The position numbers and the translations under genes were made by a program. This document shows, one piece after another, positions 34,732 through 45,350 of a DNA stretch of 64,000 nt (position 1 is its first letter; each line of letters opens with the position of its first letter). Origin of the DNA: Lepidodermella squamata (Eukaryota; Gastrotricha); the NCBI GenBank assembly GCA_047495785.1, contig JBLDXI010000054.1, forward strand, positions 620,001 through 684,000. Direction: 5' to 3'. The notes below the pieces were generated by a model. The model was not told where the DNA came from. It saw nothing but the letters and a program-made list of their open reading frames with translations, and did no database searches.

Positions 34732-35682
34732 AGGTTCCTTGAACCATGCAAATCATGACTGTATACAAGAATCGTGAACCATCAGTGGCAGATTTGCCAC
34801 ACTAGGCCACATTAACACTGGGAAAGCTTCAGAATTTCTACCCTCAAGTATTCTCGATCAACCTCTGCGATCATCAGCTCACATGTTTTGAAACCGTCAA
34901 TTAAAATTATCAGATTAATCTGATCAGGTTATCAGATATCTATGATTAAAATTGAGAGTATTCCTCTTTCGTGATTTCGCGCTATCATAAACATTTATTT
35001 CTCTCGTATAATATTACATTTTCTAATGAATTGTAGTTTCTGGCCGCTCACAGTCAGCTTTCAAAAAAATCCCGGGGGAATGTCGGGTTCCCCCTACTGA
35101 TTTGCATATTTCGCAGTAAAAACAGCACGATTCACCCCCGTGAGGTTAACCAAGGACCAATGCAGAAATATCAATATTCATGATTTGTTGTTTTCAAGCT
35201 TCACTCAAGCTTCGATATCGCCACGAAGTTACTGCGACTTGAAAACCTGCAAAAGCTGTTGAGCCAAATCGGTTGAAATATCTAATGACTGAGAACCATT
35301 CTTTTATTTTAGATTGGAAGTTGGCTTTAAGGTGGAAGAATAGAGCTGCTGGAAATCTTCCGAGGGTTACGTAAAATTCTGCTGCAACAAAAATACTTGC
35401 AGATGATAGATGATAAACCTAGCGCAACTTGCGTAATTGTTTTGCTAGAGTTGAAAAACAATTAAAACTTGGGTCTCCGCAAGATATAATTAGCCTCAAA
35501 AGAGGGGTGAGATGAAAGTTTTTAATTACTTTTTCACAATTGACTGTCATGGTAGGCGTAGGCTAGCGCATAAAACCATACCAAACCCAATGCTCTGGCT
35601 TACAAACGATTCGACCCAGCGATTAATTTATTCTTAAAGGCCAGAGAAGTTTCTCACTTGGAGCTTGGATAATCATAAGGAA

Positions 35683-36521
35683 ATGCTTGCTTATTCGGTT
35701 TTAATCTACTGCCTCAGCCTTCTGGTAGCTGTCTCAAACGCTTGTCCAACTTCTACCACAACAACACCATGCCCATCGCCGCCAACATGCACCACTGGAA
35801 CAAGCTGTGCTGCTACGGCCTGCTCCTCGTCGCAATCTTGCTACAACAATGTAAATAGTCGGCAAATGTTCACATTTCTCAATGATATTTTTGAATATTT
35901 CCTCAGAATCAATTCACAATGTGCCAAGTTACAACCCCTGGAACCCCCGTTGGCAACGTTGGGGTGGCAGTCAAGTTTTGCAGCGAGACAGCCGGTTCGG
36001 CCTGCAGCGTCTTTCCTCCTGGAGTGGTGAGAAAATCGTTATTCCAGCGAGCAAAAATGAATATCTGAATTTTGTAGACTGCAACCGGTGTAACAACCAC
36101 ATCGTTCAACTCATTCTCGGCCTGCTGCTCCGCCCTCGGATCGAACGTGGTCTATGACGTTTACAAGACATCCAGCTCGCCCACGCCAGCGTTGTACTGC
36201 TTTGGGGCAACCGATTCTTCACCGTACAGAGTTTGCGGGGCTGATGCTTCATCCGCAGGTCGTTGCGTTCGCTTCCCCAACGCCTGTCTAACGGCGACAC
36301 ATACTTCATCTCTAGTGGCCGCAAGTGGGAGCGTAAGTTGAAGAGATGTTTACAAGAATTCGTAGCTCTATCTTTGATTTTTGAATTAGCCGACATGGGC
36401 CACAGTAGCTTATGCGAGTTTCTCGGCATGCTGCGCTAACGCTCCATCTGCCGCGGCTGTCACTTACAAGACGGACGGAGCTCTTTTCAATGGCTTCACA
36501 GTTGATACCTGCGGAAACTGA
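35683..36521 (+). CDS. Secreted Thr/Cys-rich protein, paralogue 3
   Basis: Exons 35683-35850, 35907-36026, 36078-36332 and 36390-36521 (phase 0), 224 residues. The start is the ATG MLAYSVLIYC; a TTG frame extends upstream but has no ATG. Signal peptide to about residue 20, then CPTSTTTTPCPSPPTC, NQFTMCQ, YDVYKTSS and FTVDTCGN blocks match copies 1 and 2 exon for exon. It lies outside the palindrome, on the + strand, and differs at many positions, so it is an older duplicate. Region 34732-35682 before it has no other gene that I can see. Confidence 0.8.
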
Positions 36522-38669
36522 GGCGGAACCAACCTATGGCGGAGCAGGGGACTGATTGTTGCTTAAAAGTCGGATTTAGTTGGCATTCTAACTAAAATTG
36601 TCTCGCAAGCTTCTCCTGAGCTGCCTTACAACCGTTTTTACGAATCAATCAAGAGTTTGCAAAAGCTAGGAAAAGTCATATGAAATAGGGTTACTGAATC
36701 GCAGATACAAGCTTATTCTGCGTATTTGCGTAGTTACATATAGCATTCAAGGTATCTAATAGTATTGACGGCAACAAAGATTCAACTTTCGTGCATTTGA
36801 TTACAAGAGAAGGGAAATAGATTGAAGATCAAATAAAAAGACCATTAGCCGTAATCAACCGTTCTGACTCTGCAAATGTGAGGTTTTTATGGATTCATAA
36901 TTCATAGCAAATCCTCAACGCTGCATAGCCGAATTCCGACTCGGCTCTACATCTATTGAAACCGCGGATAATAATAATAATCCGTGGACACGCCTGCATA
37001 AGTCCCTTTCATGTAGCTGGTGAAGGCTGTATAAGCTGTAACTGATCCATTTTGGCCAGTGTGAAAAATGCTGAGGAAGGAAGAGATTATCGTCTCTTAT
37101 CCCCCGTTGGACAAGCGAGATTTCATCCAATTTAGAGCTCTCTTCGAGGATCATACATCAAATGGTTTTTGGGTAGCTGATTTTATTCTCTCATCGTTTG
37201 GAGTTGAACTTGGCTTATTCACAGCAGCAGCTTCCAATATATTCATCGGTATTCATTTTCCGCAAATTTTATACAGAGCATAGGCCTACAAGCATGCTGC
37301 TGTCTGAAATTGTAAGAAGCATCCTCGTATGGGGCAATGTTTTGAGCAACTCTCGCGGTAATTCGCGCGGTCTCATTTCTTAGTGAATATTTGACAGAGA
37401 TAGGACCGAAACCGTTGATTGAAGCGTTGATTCGATAGTGAACATTGATAAATTTTCACTCATGTTTCACGCGCGCATTTCTGTGTAATTCACATGAAGC
37501 CATGGGAAAATGGAACCCGTGCATCAGAAATTCATAATTTGTTCCAGACTTTTTGCTTGCGAGCTTTACTTAATTCACATACTATTATAAAAACAGCAAG
37601 GAATGCTTCCACGCATTTCGCTCATTTTAAATAACGACATTTATAGTCTTTCAGAGTTAGTCCGCATTTTATTATCAATTTCTCCATGGTAGTTTTCCGG
37701 AATTTCAAACTGTGAAGTTTCTCCTGTCAAAAGCTAAACTGTTCCAAGTTCTTCATCCTGCCTATCGCTTCTTATCAGTCGCCTTTGAATCGTAGTCTTA
37801 TCTGTTGCCTTAGATTTACTATTTTAATTCTTGGCTATTGTTATTATCATTCGAATTTTTTCGAGCCGGCACACGCAGACTTCGAGAAAAACTTGGGTTA
37901 ATATAACAAGAAGAAAAAAATGCTAATCGTGGTTTGGGCGACCTTTCTGAACCAAACTGTATACGAATACTGCCGCTTTAAAGTTGATGGTTATCTTTCA
38001 CGTCGGTTGAATAAGAAATTGAAGCTGCAATTACCCGTCACCACCACGCAAAAACGGAGTGGGCTGTAACCCTGCCACCGCTGCCTAATGAACATTAAGT
38101 TGACTAAATGATAAATTATTTGAGGAATATGAAGTTGAAGCTGCAATTGCCGTCACCAACACACAATAGCCGAGTGAGCTGCCATCGCTGCCTAATGAAC
38201 ATTAAATTGACTAAATGATCAATATTACCAGGGCAGAGAAGTAATGCTGCCATGCTTGAACAGCTCCAACGCGCATGTGGCACAGGTGAGCACGAATAAG
38301 CCCACGCGGTCGTTAGGCGGTGATTTCATTTCTTGATATCTCTTGTGTGTCGAATGGAAAAAAGTCGCTCAAGCAATTTCTTGAAAAATGGTTGCGTGCG
38401 AAAAGGGCAAGCAAAATAGCATATATAAAGAACCCCTTTTCTCGGATTTGTCCACCACTCTTGTTGTCTTCGAGAAAAGATGGACTGATATCACCTTGAA
38501 TGACAGCCCCACTATCCCCATAAATGAATGATGAATAAAGATATTTCGGCCGTCGGCAAAATTCTAATCCCACCTTCGATTTTGATTCCTAGGCAATTGT
38601 CTGCAACCTTTTTAATTATCCTCATTGACGAGCCAGCATTATTTGTCCATAGCATCCTACCAGCTGAAC
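36522..38669. other. Gene-poor interval with a direct duplication
   Basis: No supportable gene. A tandem direct repeat with units 38021-38112 and 38137-38219 shares GAAGCTGCAATT, GTCACCA and the long block CGCTGCCTAATGAACATTAA; the units differ by small indels. Confidence 0.55.
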
Positions 38670-39557
38670 ATGAAGGCCTTCATTTTTGCGGCTGCTATAA
38701 TTGCGAGATGCTTCGCTTGCCCTCCCAGTTCAACGACGACCACCACTACAACGCCTTGCCCAGCCTCATCAGCATGTCCATCCTGCCCGACGTGTGGAGC
38801 AACCTGTGCGGCTGGAACAACGTGTGCCGCGACTGCGTGCACCGCATCTCAAACTTGTGCAGATATCAGCGTAAAATGCCTGATATTGACAACCTATATC
38901 AACCTATACATTGCCTTTTAGAACCTATTCACAATGTGCCAGATAACCACGGCTGGGGCATCTGGCGCCGATGTTACCAAAACCATCAAATTTTGCACCG
39001 ACGTAGCTTCGACTACTTGCCCTACTACGCCAACGGCAATCGTAAACCATTATAACCCCAATTGAAACTAGATTAACCACCTGCTTGTTTTTCAAGGTTG
39101 CGACTGGTGTCCCAACGACCTCATTCAGCACATTCAAGGCGTGCTGCGATGCTCTCGGCGGTTCAAACATAGTCTACGATACGTACATTCAAGCATCGAC
39201 CCCGCTTTACTATTGTATGGCTGCAACGGACGCCAATCCCTACAAGGTTTGTTCTGCCGGTGAAACTCAATTAGGTCGCTGCGTTCGATTTCCAAATTCC
39301 TGTCTGACATCGGTCCATACGAAACAGGTCGCTGCTGGTCCTGGTGGTGCTCTTGTAAGTTTAACGTATAGGTACCGTTTAAATTGAAACTCACTCTGTA
39401 ACTCAATGATTGATAACGACAGCCACCATGGCCAACATCAGCTTTCGCCACTTTTGCGGCTTGCTGTGCTGCTACGCCCACCGATTCGCCTTTCTCCTAT
39501 AAGACAACGGGCGACACTGTCGCTGCCCGCTTTACCGTCCATACCTGCGGCAACTAA
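38670..39557 (+). CDS. Secreted Thr/Cys-rich protein, paralogue 4
   Basis: Exons 38670-38870, 38922-39041, 39097-39354 and 39423-39557 (phase 0), 237 residues. Signal peptide MKAFIFAAAIIARCFA, then a longer Thr run and an additional CPSCPTCGATC cysteine cluster not present in copies 1-3. The exon 3 block SFSTFKACCDALGGSN and exon 4 block AFATFAACCAATP keep the duplicated layout; the end is FTVHTCGN. The C-X2-C pairs and conserved CVRFPN motif in exon 3 are shared by all five members. The ATG was chosen because it begins the signal peptide; an in-frame upstream frame lacks one. Confidence 0.78.
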
Positions 39558-39846
39558 ACAAAAATTCTGCAACAAAGGCGAAGCCATTGAGCCAGCAAAA
39601 GCTGAGAACACGCTAGAAGAACTGTCAAATCGTTATTTCGATAACTTAGTTAAATGTGCCAATCGCGTTTTTGAATCGGTTTCGTGGATGATAAATCGCA
39701 AATATATGCCCCATCAGTATTTACACTAAATAGACTCGGTCTTCAATACTCATCGTCAGCTTGAAAATTATCAGTTTATAAACAACATTCGAATTTTTTT
39801 AGTTATAAAGCAGAATTATTTCCCCATGTTATCCTCTGAGCTCAAC

Positions 39847-40732
39847 ATGAAGGTCTTCCTCTTTGTGTCTGCTATGTTGGCTGGATGCTACGCTTGCCCT
39901 CCAAGTTCAACCACCACAACCACGCCCTCCACTACGACGCCTTGCCCGGCCTCATCAGCATGTCCATCCTGCCCCACGTGTGGAGCAACCTGCGTCGCTG
40001 GAACAACGTGTGCCGCGACTGCGTGCACCGCATCTCAAACTTGTGCAGATAACAGCGTAAAATTCCTAATAATCTACGATGACTGATTTACTTGTATGTT
40101 CCGCCCTATAGAACCAATTCACTATGTGTCAGTTAAGCACGAGCGGGGCAGGTGCTGACGTTAGCAAAACCATCAAATTTTGCACAGATGTAGCTTCCAC
40201 TACTTGCCCTACTACGCCAACGGCGATCGTAAATTGATCTTGTAAATTGAAACGAGACTAATAACGTGCTTTTTTTGAAGGTTGCCACTGGTGTCCCAAC
40301 GACCTCATTCAAGACATTCAAGGCGTGCTGCGATGCTCTCGGCGGTTCAAACATAGTCTATGATACGTACAAGCAAGCGTCGACCCCGCTTTACTATTGC
40401 ATGGCTGCAATTGACGCCAATCCTTACAAAGTGTGTTCTAGCAATCCCACGTCGCCAGGTCGTTGCGTTCGATTTCCGAATTCTTGTGCGACGACGACTT
40501 TTACGCAGCAAATTACTGCTGGTTTTGCCAATGTAAGTTAATTTAGTTAATATAGTTAATTTCCTAACTGTAACTCGCTATATCTACAGCCAATTTGGCC
40601 CACAACAGCTTTCGCCAATTTTGCGGCTTGTTGTGCTGCTGCGCCGACTGAAATCGGAATCTCCTATAAGACAACGGGCACCCCTACGGTTGCAGGCTTT
40701 GCCGTCGATAACTGCGGCAACGACGTTTAAGA
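39847..40732 (+). CDS. Secreted Thr/Cys-rich protein, paralogue 5
   Basis: Exons 39847-40056, 40112-40228, 40281-40532 and 40590-40732 (phase 0), 240 residues. It is the closest relative of paralogue 4, with long stretches identical at the DNA level in exons 1-3, so the pair arose by a recent tandem duplication. Signal peptide MKVFLFVSAMLAGCYA. The N-terminal Thr run is longer, and the C-terminus has changed from TCGN to NCGNDV. An upstream ATG at 39826 is possible but would put seven residues before the signal peptide. Confidence 0.78.
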
Positions 40733-40913
40733 AACTCAACAACTCAAGCTAATAATATCATAGTTCCCAATGCTACATTTGGCTGGTAGATATTTCTTAT
40801 GCTTTGTAGATGAAAATTGTCTTCGTATCGTCCACACTTTATTCAATCCTTAATCCTTAACCGGTTTTATTATCAAAAGATGTTCCTAATAACATAAGCC
40901 ATAAGTATATTCA

Positions 40914-41582
40914 TCAAAGTATCTCACATCGCTTTCGAGCTGGTTTCAATTTGCGTTTCAAAGCCATGGAAACGGCAACCTCAAACACCTTATCGAGGTT
41001 CTGCCGCGTTTTAGCCGAGCACTCGATGAAATAGGGTGCATTGATGCGTTGAGCTGCAGCTTTTGCTAGTTCAATATCGATAAGAAACTTTGACGGAGTG
41101 GCTGATTCCTCTCCCGGCAGCCTGAGATCAACTTTTGTACCAACCAGGATTATGGGCACTCCTGAACAGTAATGCCGCAGCTGAGAAAAAAGTCTGAGAA
41201 AAAACTCCTTGAAGCAAGGTTCATTACCTACCTCGTGGATCCATTTGTCTTCGACATTTTGCAGCGAATCGAGATTATCGACACTGAAGCAAAGCAGTAT
41301 GGCATCGATTTGAGAATTCGCATATTGAATGAACCGGAACTGCTCATAAGTCTCCTGGCCAGCTGTATCCTCGCAAATCAGCGCGACAGGATGCTTCGGA
41401 TACTGTGGCACTGTGATGTCCTTAGACGTCGTTTCATACACCGTTGGCTCGTAGTTGTCGTAGAACTGTTCTCGCATGTAAGCGAGAAGTAGAGACGTCT
41501 TGCCTACAAAGCCATCGCCTGCTGCCAACAGTTTGATGGGAATAGCCTCTCGGGTGGACGTTTCCCGTTTAAGTAGCCTCAT
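40914..41582 (-). CDS. Rho-family small GTPase
   Basis: Two exons, 41582-41232 and 41180-40914, 205 residues. The P-loop is GDGFVGKTS, switch I has YEPTVYET, G3 is DTAGQE, G4 is LVGTKVDLR and G5 is ECSAKT, so it should bind and hydrolyse GTP. A Rho-type insert follows G4. The tail is basic and ends CEIL, a geranylgeranylation-type CaaX box. The 51-bp intron (41231-41181; GTAGGT to TTTCTCAG) is in frame without a stop; removing it restores the usual Rho spacing WIHE-LRHYC before G4. Probably a Rac/Cdc42/Rho-like regulator of actin, subfamily not fixed. Confidence 0.88.
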   Translation of the reverse strand: MRLLKRETSTREAIPIKLLAAGDGFVGKTSLLLAYMREQFYDNYEPTVYETTSKDITVPQYPKHPVALICEDTAGQETYEQFRFIQYANSQIDAILLCFSVDNLDSLQNVEDKWIHEVGNEPCFKEFFLRLFSQLRHYCSGVPIILVGTKVDLRLPGEESATPSKFLIDIELAKAAAQRINAPYFIECSAKTRQNLDKVFEVAVSMALKRKLKPARKRCEIL

Positions 41583-42566
41583 CAATCGTTTTTGAAGTGT
41601 TGACGTTTATGATGGCTGTTTCCGGGTCCTGTTCACTCTTATCTAGGAATGCACTGAATGAAACAGACGCTTGGGCTTGAATGCTCCTGTTTTATCGGGT
41701 CTTGAAGCGGATAAGATAACAAAATTACAACTTGGTAGTTCTTGTTCTTGGTTTTCACTTTGAACGACATGATAACAAGTTCCAGATTATTATTATTATT
41801 ATGAAATTAGTATTAGCGAAATGCATTTAGATTGATACGAATTGATTAAATTTCGATATTCAATTCACTAGGGTGATTGCGCGCGTGCTCTAGGAATAGG
41901 TCTAATCTTTCTGATGAGTGGGTAAAACTCAACCTCAAATTATCAAACCTTAAAAAAGGAGACGCGAAACTTCATGATGTCCTCGAGATCAGATATCTTG
42001 GCTAAAATATTCCTAAACATCAGCAGATTGGATTTGAACTAGTGTTCGACTATAAGGGGTCCAATCTTCTGAAGCTCAGCGAGATCTGAGAAAATAATAA
42101 GAAAGCTCCGCTCGTATTCTGGTTTCGGAATCATGAGTAATTTTGGGAAATGTAACTAATAAGTTGCCTATCCCTGGCAGCTCCAGGATCCATGATCGCA
42201 ACCTGACTAAAACGTTAAAATTTTCGAGATTTTAGATTTTTTGAATATGCCATGTTTGTCATTTTCTTACCAAAATGGCCAAGTCTAAAAACAGGGACAT
42301 CACAGGCGAGTCTTCATTTTTCCAAGGTATTTATTGAAAAACATATTCCAGATAACCAGAGTGCCCTGATTTCATATTTGCATACTAACACGACAAATTG
42401 ACAAAGTTTAATCACGATAATTTCAAAACCAGGATCGAAAGATAAACATGTTTCGCATCTCATCATGTCTAATCACATCGAAACTCAAAATCGATAACGT
42501 ACTCGAGTTAAACGTGTTTACATTCAATGTCGTGATCTGGTTTTCGATTTTTATTCGAAATGCCTT
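41583..42566. other. Intergenic, no gene seen
   Basis: AT-rich sequence. The reverse-strand signal AATAAA for the receptor gene lies just 3' of its stop, near 42549-42554. Confidence 0.5.
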
Positions 42567-44948
42567 TCAATGACGCAGCTCAGTCGGCTGAGCGGTGGCG
42601 TAGGAGTTGTTCCGGATTGAAATGAAATACGTGATGGCTGCAGTGTTAGCGGAGAAAACGAGTAAAATCCCCGCGAGTGCGACTTGCTGGTTCAGGGGTG
42701 AACTGAAAACGACAAGAATAAGTAGAGCAGCGAGTAGCATTGTGGCTGAGTTGATGACAACAAGGGCCAGGGCTTTGAAAACCGGGTTAGCTTTCACACC
42801 CCTCCGCTGGCCGAGTTTGAACGTCGATACTCCAGCTATTGCAAAAAGAAGAGCATGAACCCCAACAGCAGTCATAGCCCAAATTATGTAGTTATCCGAA
42901 GAACAAACTATGGCCTCATCGCTGTGAAGAGTATCACTGTCAAAGGAGTAAACTGGATCGGTAAGTTGCTGCAAAGTTCCATTAACAGGGTCAGCTATCA
43001 TCCAAGCCAAAATATAGGCGCAGGTCAGAGTCAGGGCGATGAGAGCCAAAAGAATGAAATGAGTCCTCGTGAAAGGTTTGACGGCCTTCAGTGGCATCCT
43101 TTCGCTTACAGCCACTGACTCAGCTCGGCCTCGCCCTGTGCTTAGCGTTTTGGCGATTGTACTTCGTCTTCGGTCGTTATTCCCGGTTCCGCTGTGGTGA
43201 CTGCTCTTACGTCGAGCGGCATCGTGGCCATCTCCGAAGGTACCAAGCAAGCTTTTCAGTTTGAGGATTCTCGCGTTGGTGAAGACCTCGTAGAATCCGA
43301 AAGCCAGTAGGATGAAAACAGGCCTAGCTCTACAAACCACGTAAGGATTCTCAGAGTTAGACGCTCCATTCGAAACAGCAGCGGCGTCGCAGCATAAACA
43401 AGCCAAAAGACAGAAGATTTCCTCAGAAATCGACCTTGGAGACTTTTTCGCAGCTAGTAGAAAGGCCAGAACTTGTCCAGTCCCCAGAATTGCTGCAATG
43501 ACCAGAATTGCGATGAAAGTCTCAACTGGGACGTTTTGCATGGTGACTACAACCCTCATGCCATCTCTAGGCGGCTTCCCATCGGCCGAGAACCATTTCA
43601 GAGGCGTCAGAGGGGTGAAAACGTGACTTGCGAGCAGGTAAGGATCGTCATTAGGCGAGACCTTGCCCCGGTAGTGGAGCTGCATTCCAGTAGCCCGGGT
43701 CCATCTTACAACGATTTGAGTTTCATACAGATCGACCTCCAACGTTGGCATGTATTTAAACTTCGGAATCCTCAGCCCAGCATATTCAATCTGCGCCATC
43801 GATGCATTGACAACTCGCATGACCGTGAGTGGGTCTTGGACCAGATTGCTCAAGGTCATGTTTCTTTTGTTGAGTTCCCTCTCAGCATTGTCGTAGGAAA
43901 GAAGCGCCTGCAGAGTTGCGTCGTGGCAAACAAGCCGCTTTTGATAGTCAGCCAATCTACTCCCATTTGTTAGCTTCATATAGGCGGTTTCGAATTCAGT
44001 AACGTTGTAGCCACCAGCTGAGATTACTTTCGGATCGTCCGTTTCAGCTTGCCAACCCTCCCAGAACGCGTATTCAAGCTGAGTTTTGACCTGCTCCCTT
44101 GTGCACTCGCCAAAAGGCTTCTCAGGCAAGCTGTCCGGCTCGAAATATGCGGCGAAGAAGAAGATGAAGGCGTACCTAGGCCCTGTCATTCCGTATTGAT
44201 AGGTCAGACATAGAAATCGAGTGATTTGCGGGACATTCGTGATTTCCAGGGCAACAACCCTCGCGTCACTCGCTACCAAAGCTTGAATAGCTCGATCGTC
44301 AACATCGATCACGATATCGAAATGATGAACCGTGATTCCTACCTTGCTAGCCTCTCTTTGAATTGAAGTCGCGAGGTAGATATCGAAGAAGTTACTGGCG
44401 AACGTGAGAACGGCGAAACGAGACCATTTCCCAACATCGCGGATGAATTTGAGTTGGCCGAGGATTAGGACATCGGAACTCGATCGACTCCGGTACAGGT
44501 TGGGATATCGTTTCCGATTTCGGGTGAAAAACGGGGCTGAGCATGTTGTAGTGACTTGAATCATGCCAAGGTGATGGGCGGTTGTAGCCAGGCCGTTACA
44601 TCCCGATGAGAAGAATGGACCAATCGCAACTGGGCCTCGGAAATTCTCCTCCGTTTGGTCTTCAGTTCTACGGTAGAATTCGATGGTACGGCGGGCGGTT
44701 AGTAGCGAACCGGGGCCTTCGTCCTGATAGTCTCCAACGACCTTGTAACCGGGCAGCACGTCATCTCGAGTGTTGAAAGCGTTTATCAAAACTTCTGACC
44801 CAGCTTTACAGCCCTCTCCATTTCGAGGCGCGTCCCCTGTTATCGGGAGGAGGATCAGCATATTCAGTTGCTTCACCTTCCCGGGAGCAAGCTGTTGCGC
44901 CCAAGCGTTTGAAACTGCGAGAAAAATTACGGCAAATTGGATTTTCAT
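42567..44948 (-). CDS. GABA-B-like class C G-protein-coupled receptor, intronless
   Basis: 793 residues in one exon. Residues 1-17 are a signal peptide. A periplasmic-binding-protein-like ectodomain follows (opening LNMLILLPITGD; SGCNGLATTAHHLGM is the usual ligand-lobe segment). Seven hydrophobic helices span about 475-780: first VETFIAILVIAAIL, third beginning CRARPVFILLAFGF, last VALAGILLVFSANTA. The third-helix entry CxAR and the extracellular ADPVNGT match the GABA-B branch rather than the metabotropic glutamate branch, and the cysteine-rich linker of mGluR/CaSR receptors is absent. A Ser/Arg-rich intracellular loop 2 region (RRKSSHHSGTGNNDRR) is unusually long. Ligand unknown. Lack of introns in a gene this size suggests retroposition or lineage-wide intron loss. 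Confidence 0.85.
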   Translation of the reverse strand: MKIQFAVIFLAVSNAWAQQLAPGKVKQLNMLILLPITGDAPRNGEGCKAGSEVLINAFNTRDDVLPGYKVVGDYQDEGPGSLLTARRTIEFYRRTEDQTEENFRGPVAIGPFFSSGCNGLATTAHHLGMIQVTTTCSAPFFTRNRKRYPNLYRSRSSSDVLILGQLKFIRDVGKWSRFAVLTFASNFFDIYLATSIQREASKVGITVHHFDIVIDVDDRAIQALVASDARVVALEITNVPQITRFLCLTYQYGMTGPRYAFIFFFAAYFEPDSLPEKPFGECTREQVKTQLEYAFWEGWQAETDDPKVISAGGYNVTEFETAYMKLTNGSRLADYQKRLVCHDATLQALLSYDNAERELNKRNMTLSNLVQDPLTVMRVVNASMAQIEYAGLRIPKFKYMPTLEVDLYETQIVVRWTRATGMQLHYRGKVSPNDDPYLLASHVFTPLTPLKWFSADGKPPRDGMRVVVTMQNVPVETFIAILVIAAILGTGQVLAFLLAAKKSPRSISEEIFCLLACLCCDAAAVSNGASNSENPYVVCRARPVFILLAFGFYEVFTNARILKLKSLLGTFGDGHDAARRKSSHHSGTGNNDRRRSTIAKTLSTGRGRAESVAVSERMPLKAVKPFTRTHFILLALIALTLTCAYILAWMIADPVNGTLQQLTDPVYSFDSDTLHSDEAIVCSSDNYIIWAMTAVGVHALLFAIAGVSTFKLGQRRGVKANPVFKALALVVINSATMLLAALLILVVFSSPLNQQVALAGILLVFSANTAAITYFISIRNNSYATAQPTELRH

Positions 44949-45350
44949 TTTTTAAATGCAATGAAGTTTTCAATACTGATCCCCGCGACTCTCTCGCTAG
45001 CTCATTAATGTTACAAGATGATTAAACCCCCCATCTTATCAAATTTCAGCGTACATTGCCTTGATATCTTGAAAAGCTCATTTTAATTTGTCTGAGTGAT
45101 TGTCTCTGGCTCGCAGTTATCCCAAATCATAAGGAAGATCAGGTTCATTTGGACGAGTCCCAAGGTCAATTTTACCGCCGATTTCTTTGATTTCGCGATT
45201 GAAGTTTTCTCATCAATTCAAGGAGTGAGAGATTGTCAAACATATTGTCTCTATGAACGAAAAAGATCTAGGGCAGAAAGTGAGAAAAAGCGGCGCATTG
45301 AAAACAACGTTCTTTATTACATAGTTCGTATCGTATCGAAGTGTCCTGGT

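Noticed and set aside
38657-38842. Reverse-strand frames over the Thr/Cys-rich genes
   Set aside because: Val/Ala-rich mirror frames of Thr-rich coding sequence, not independent genes.
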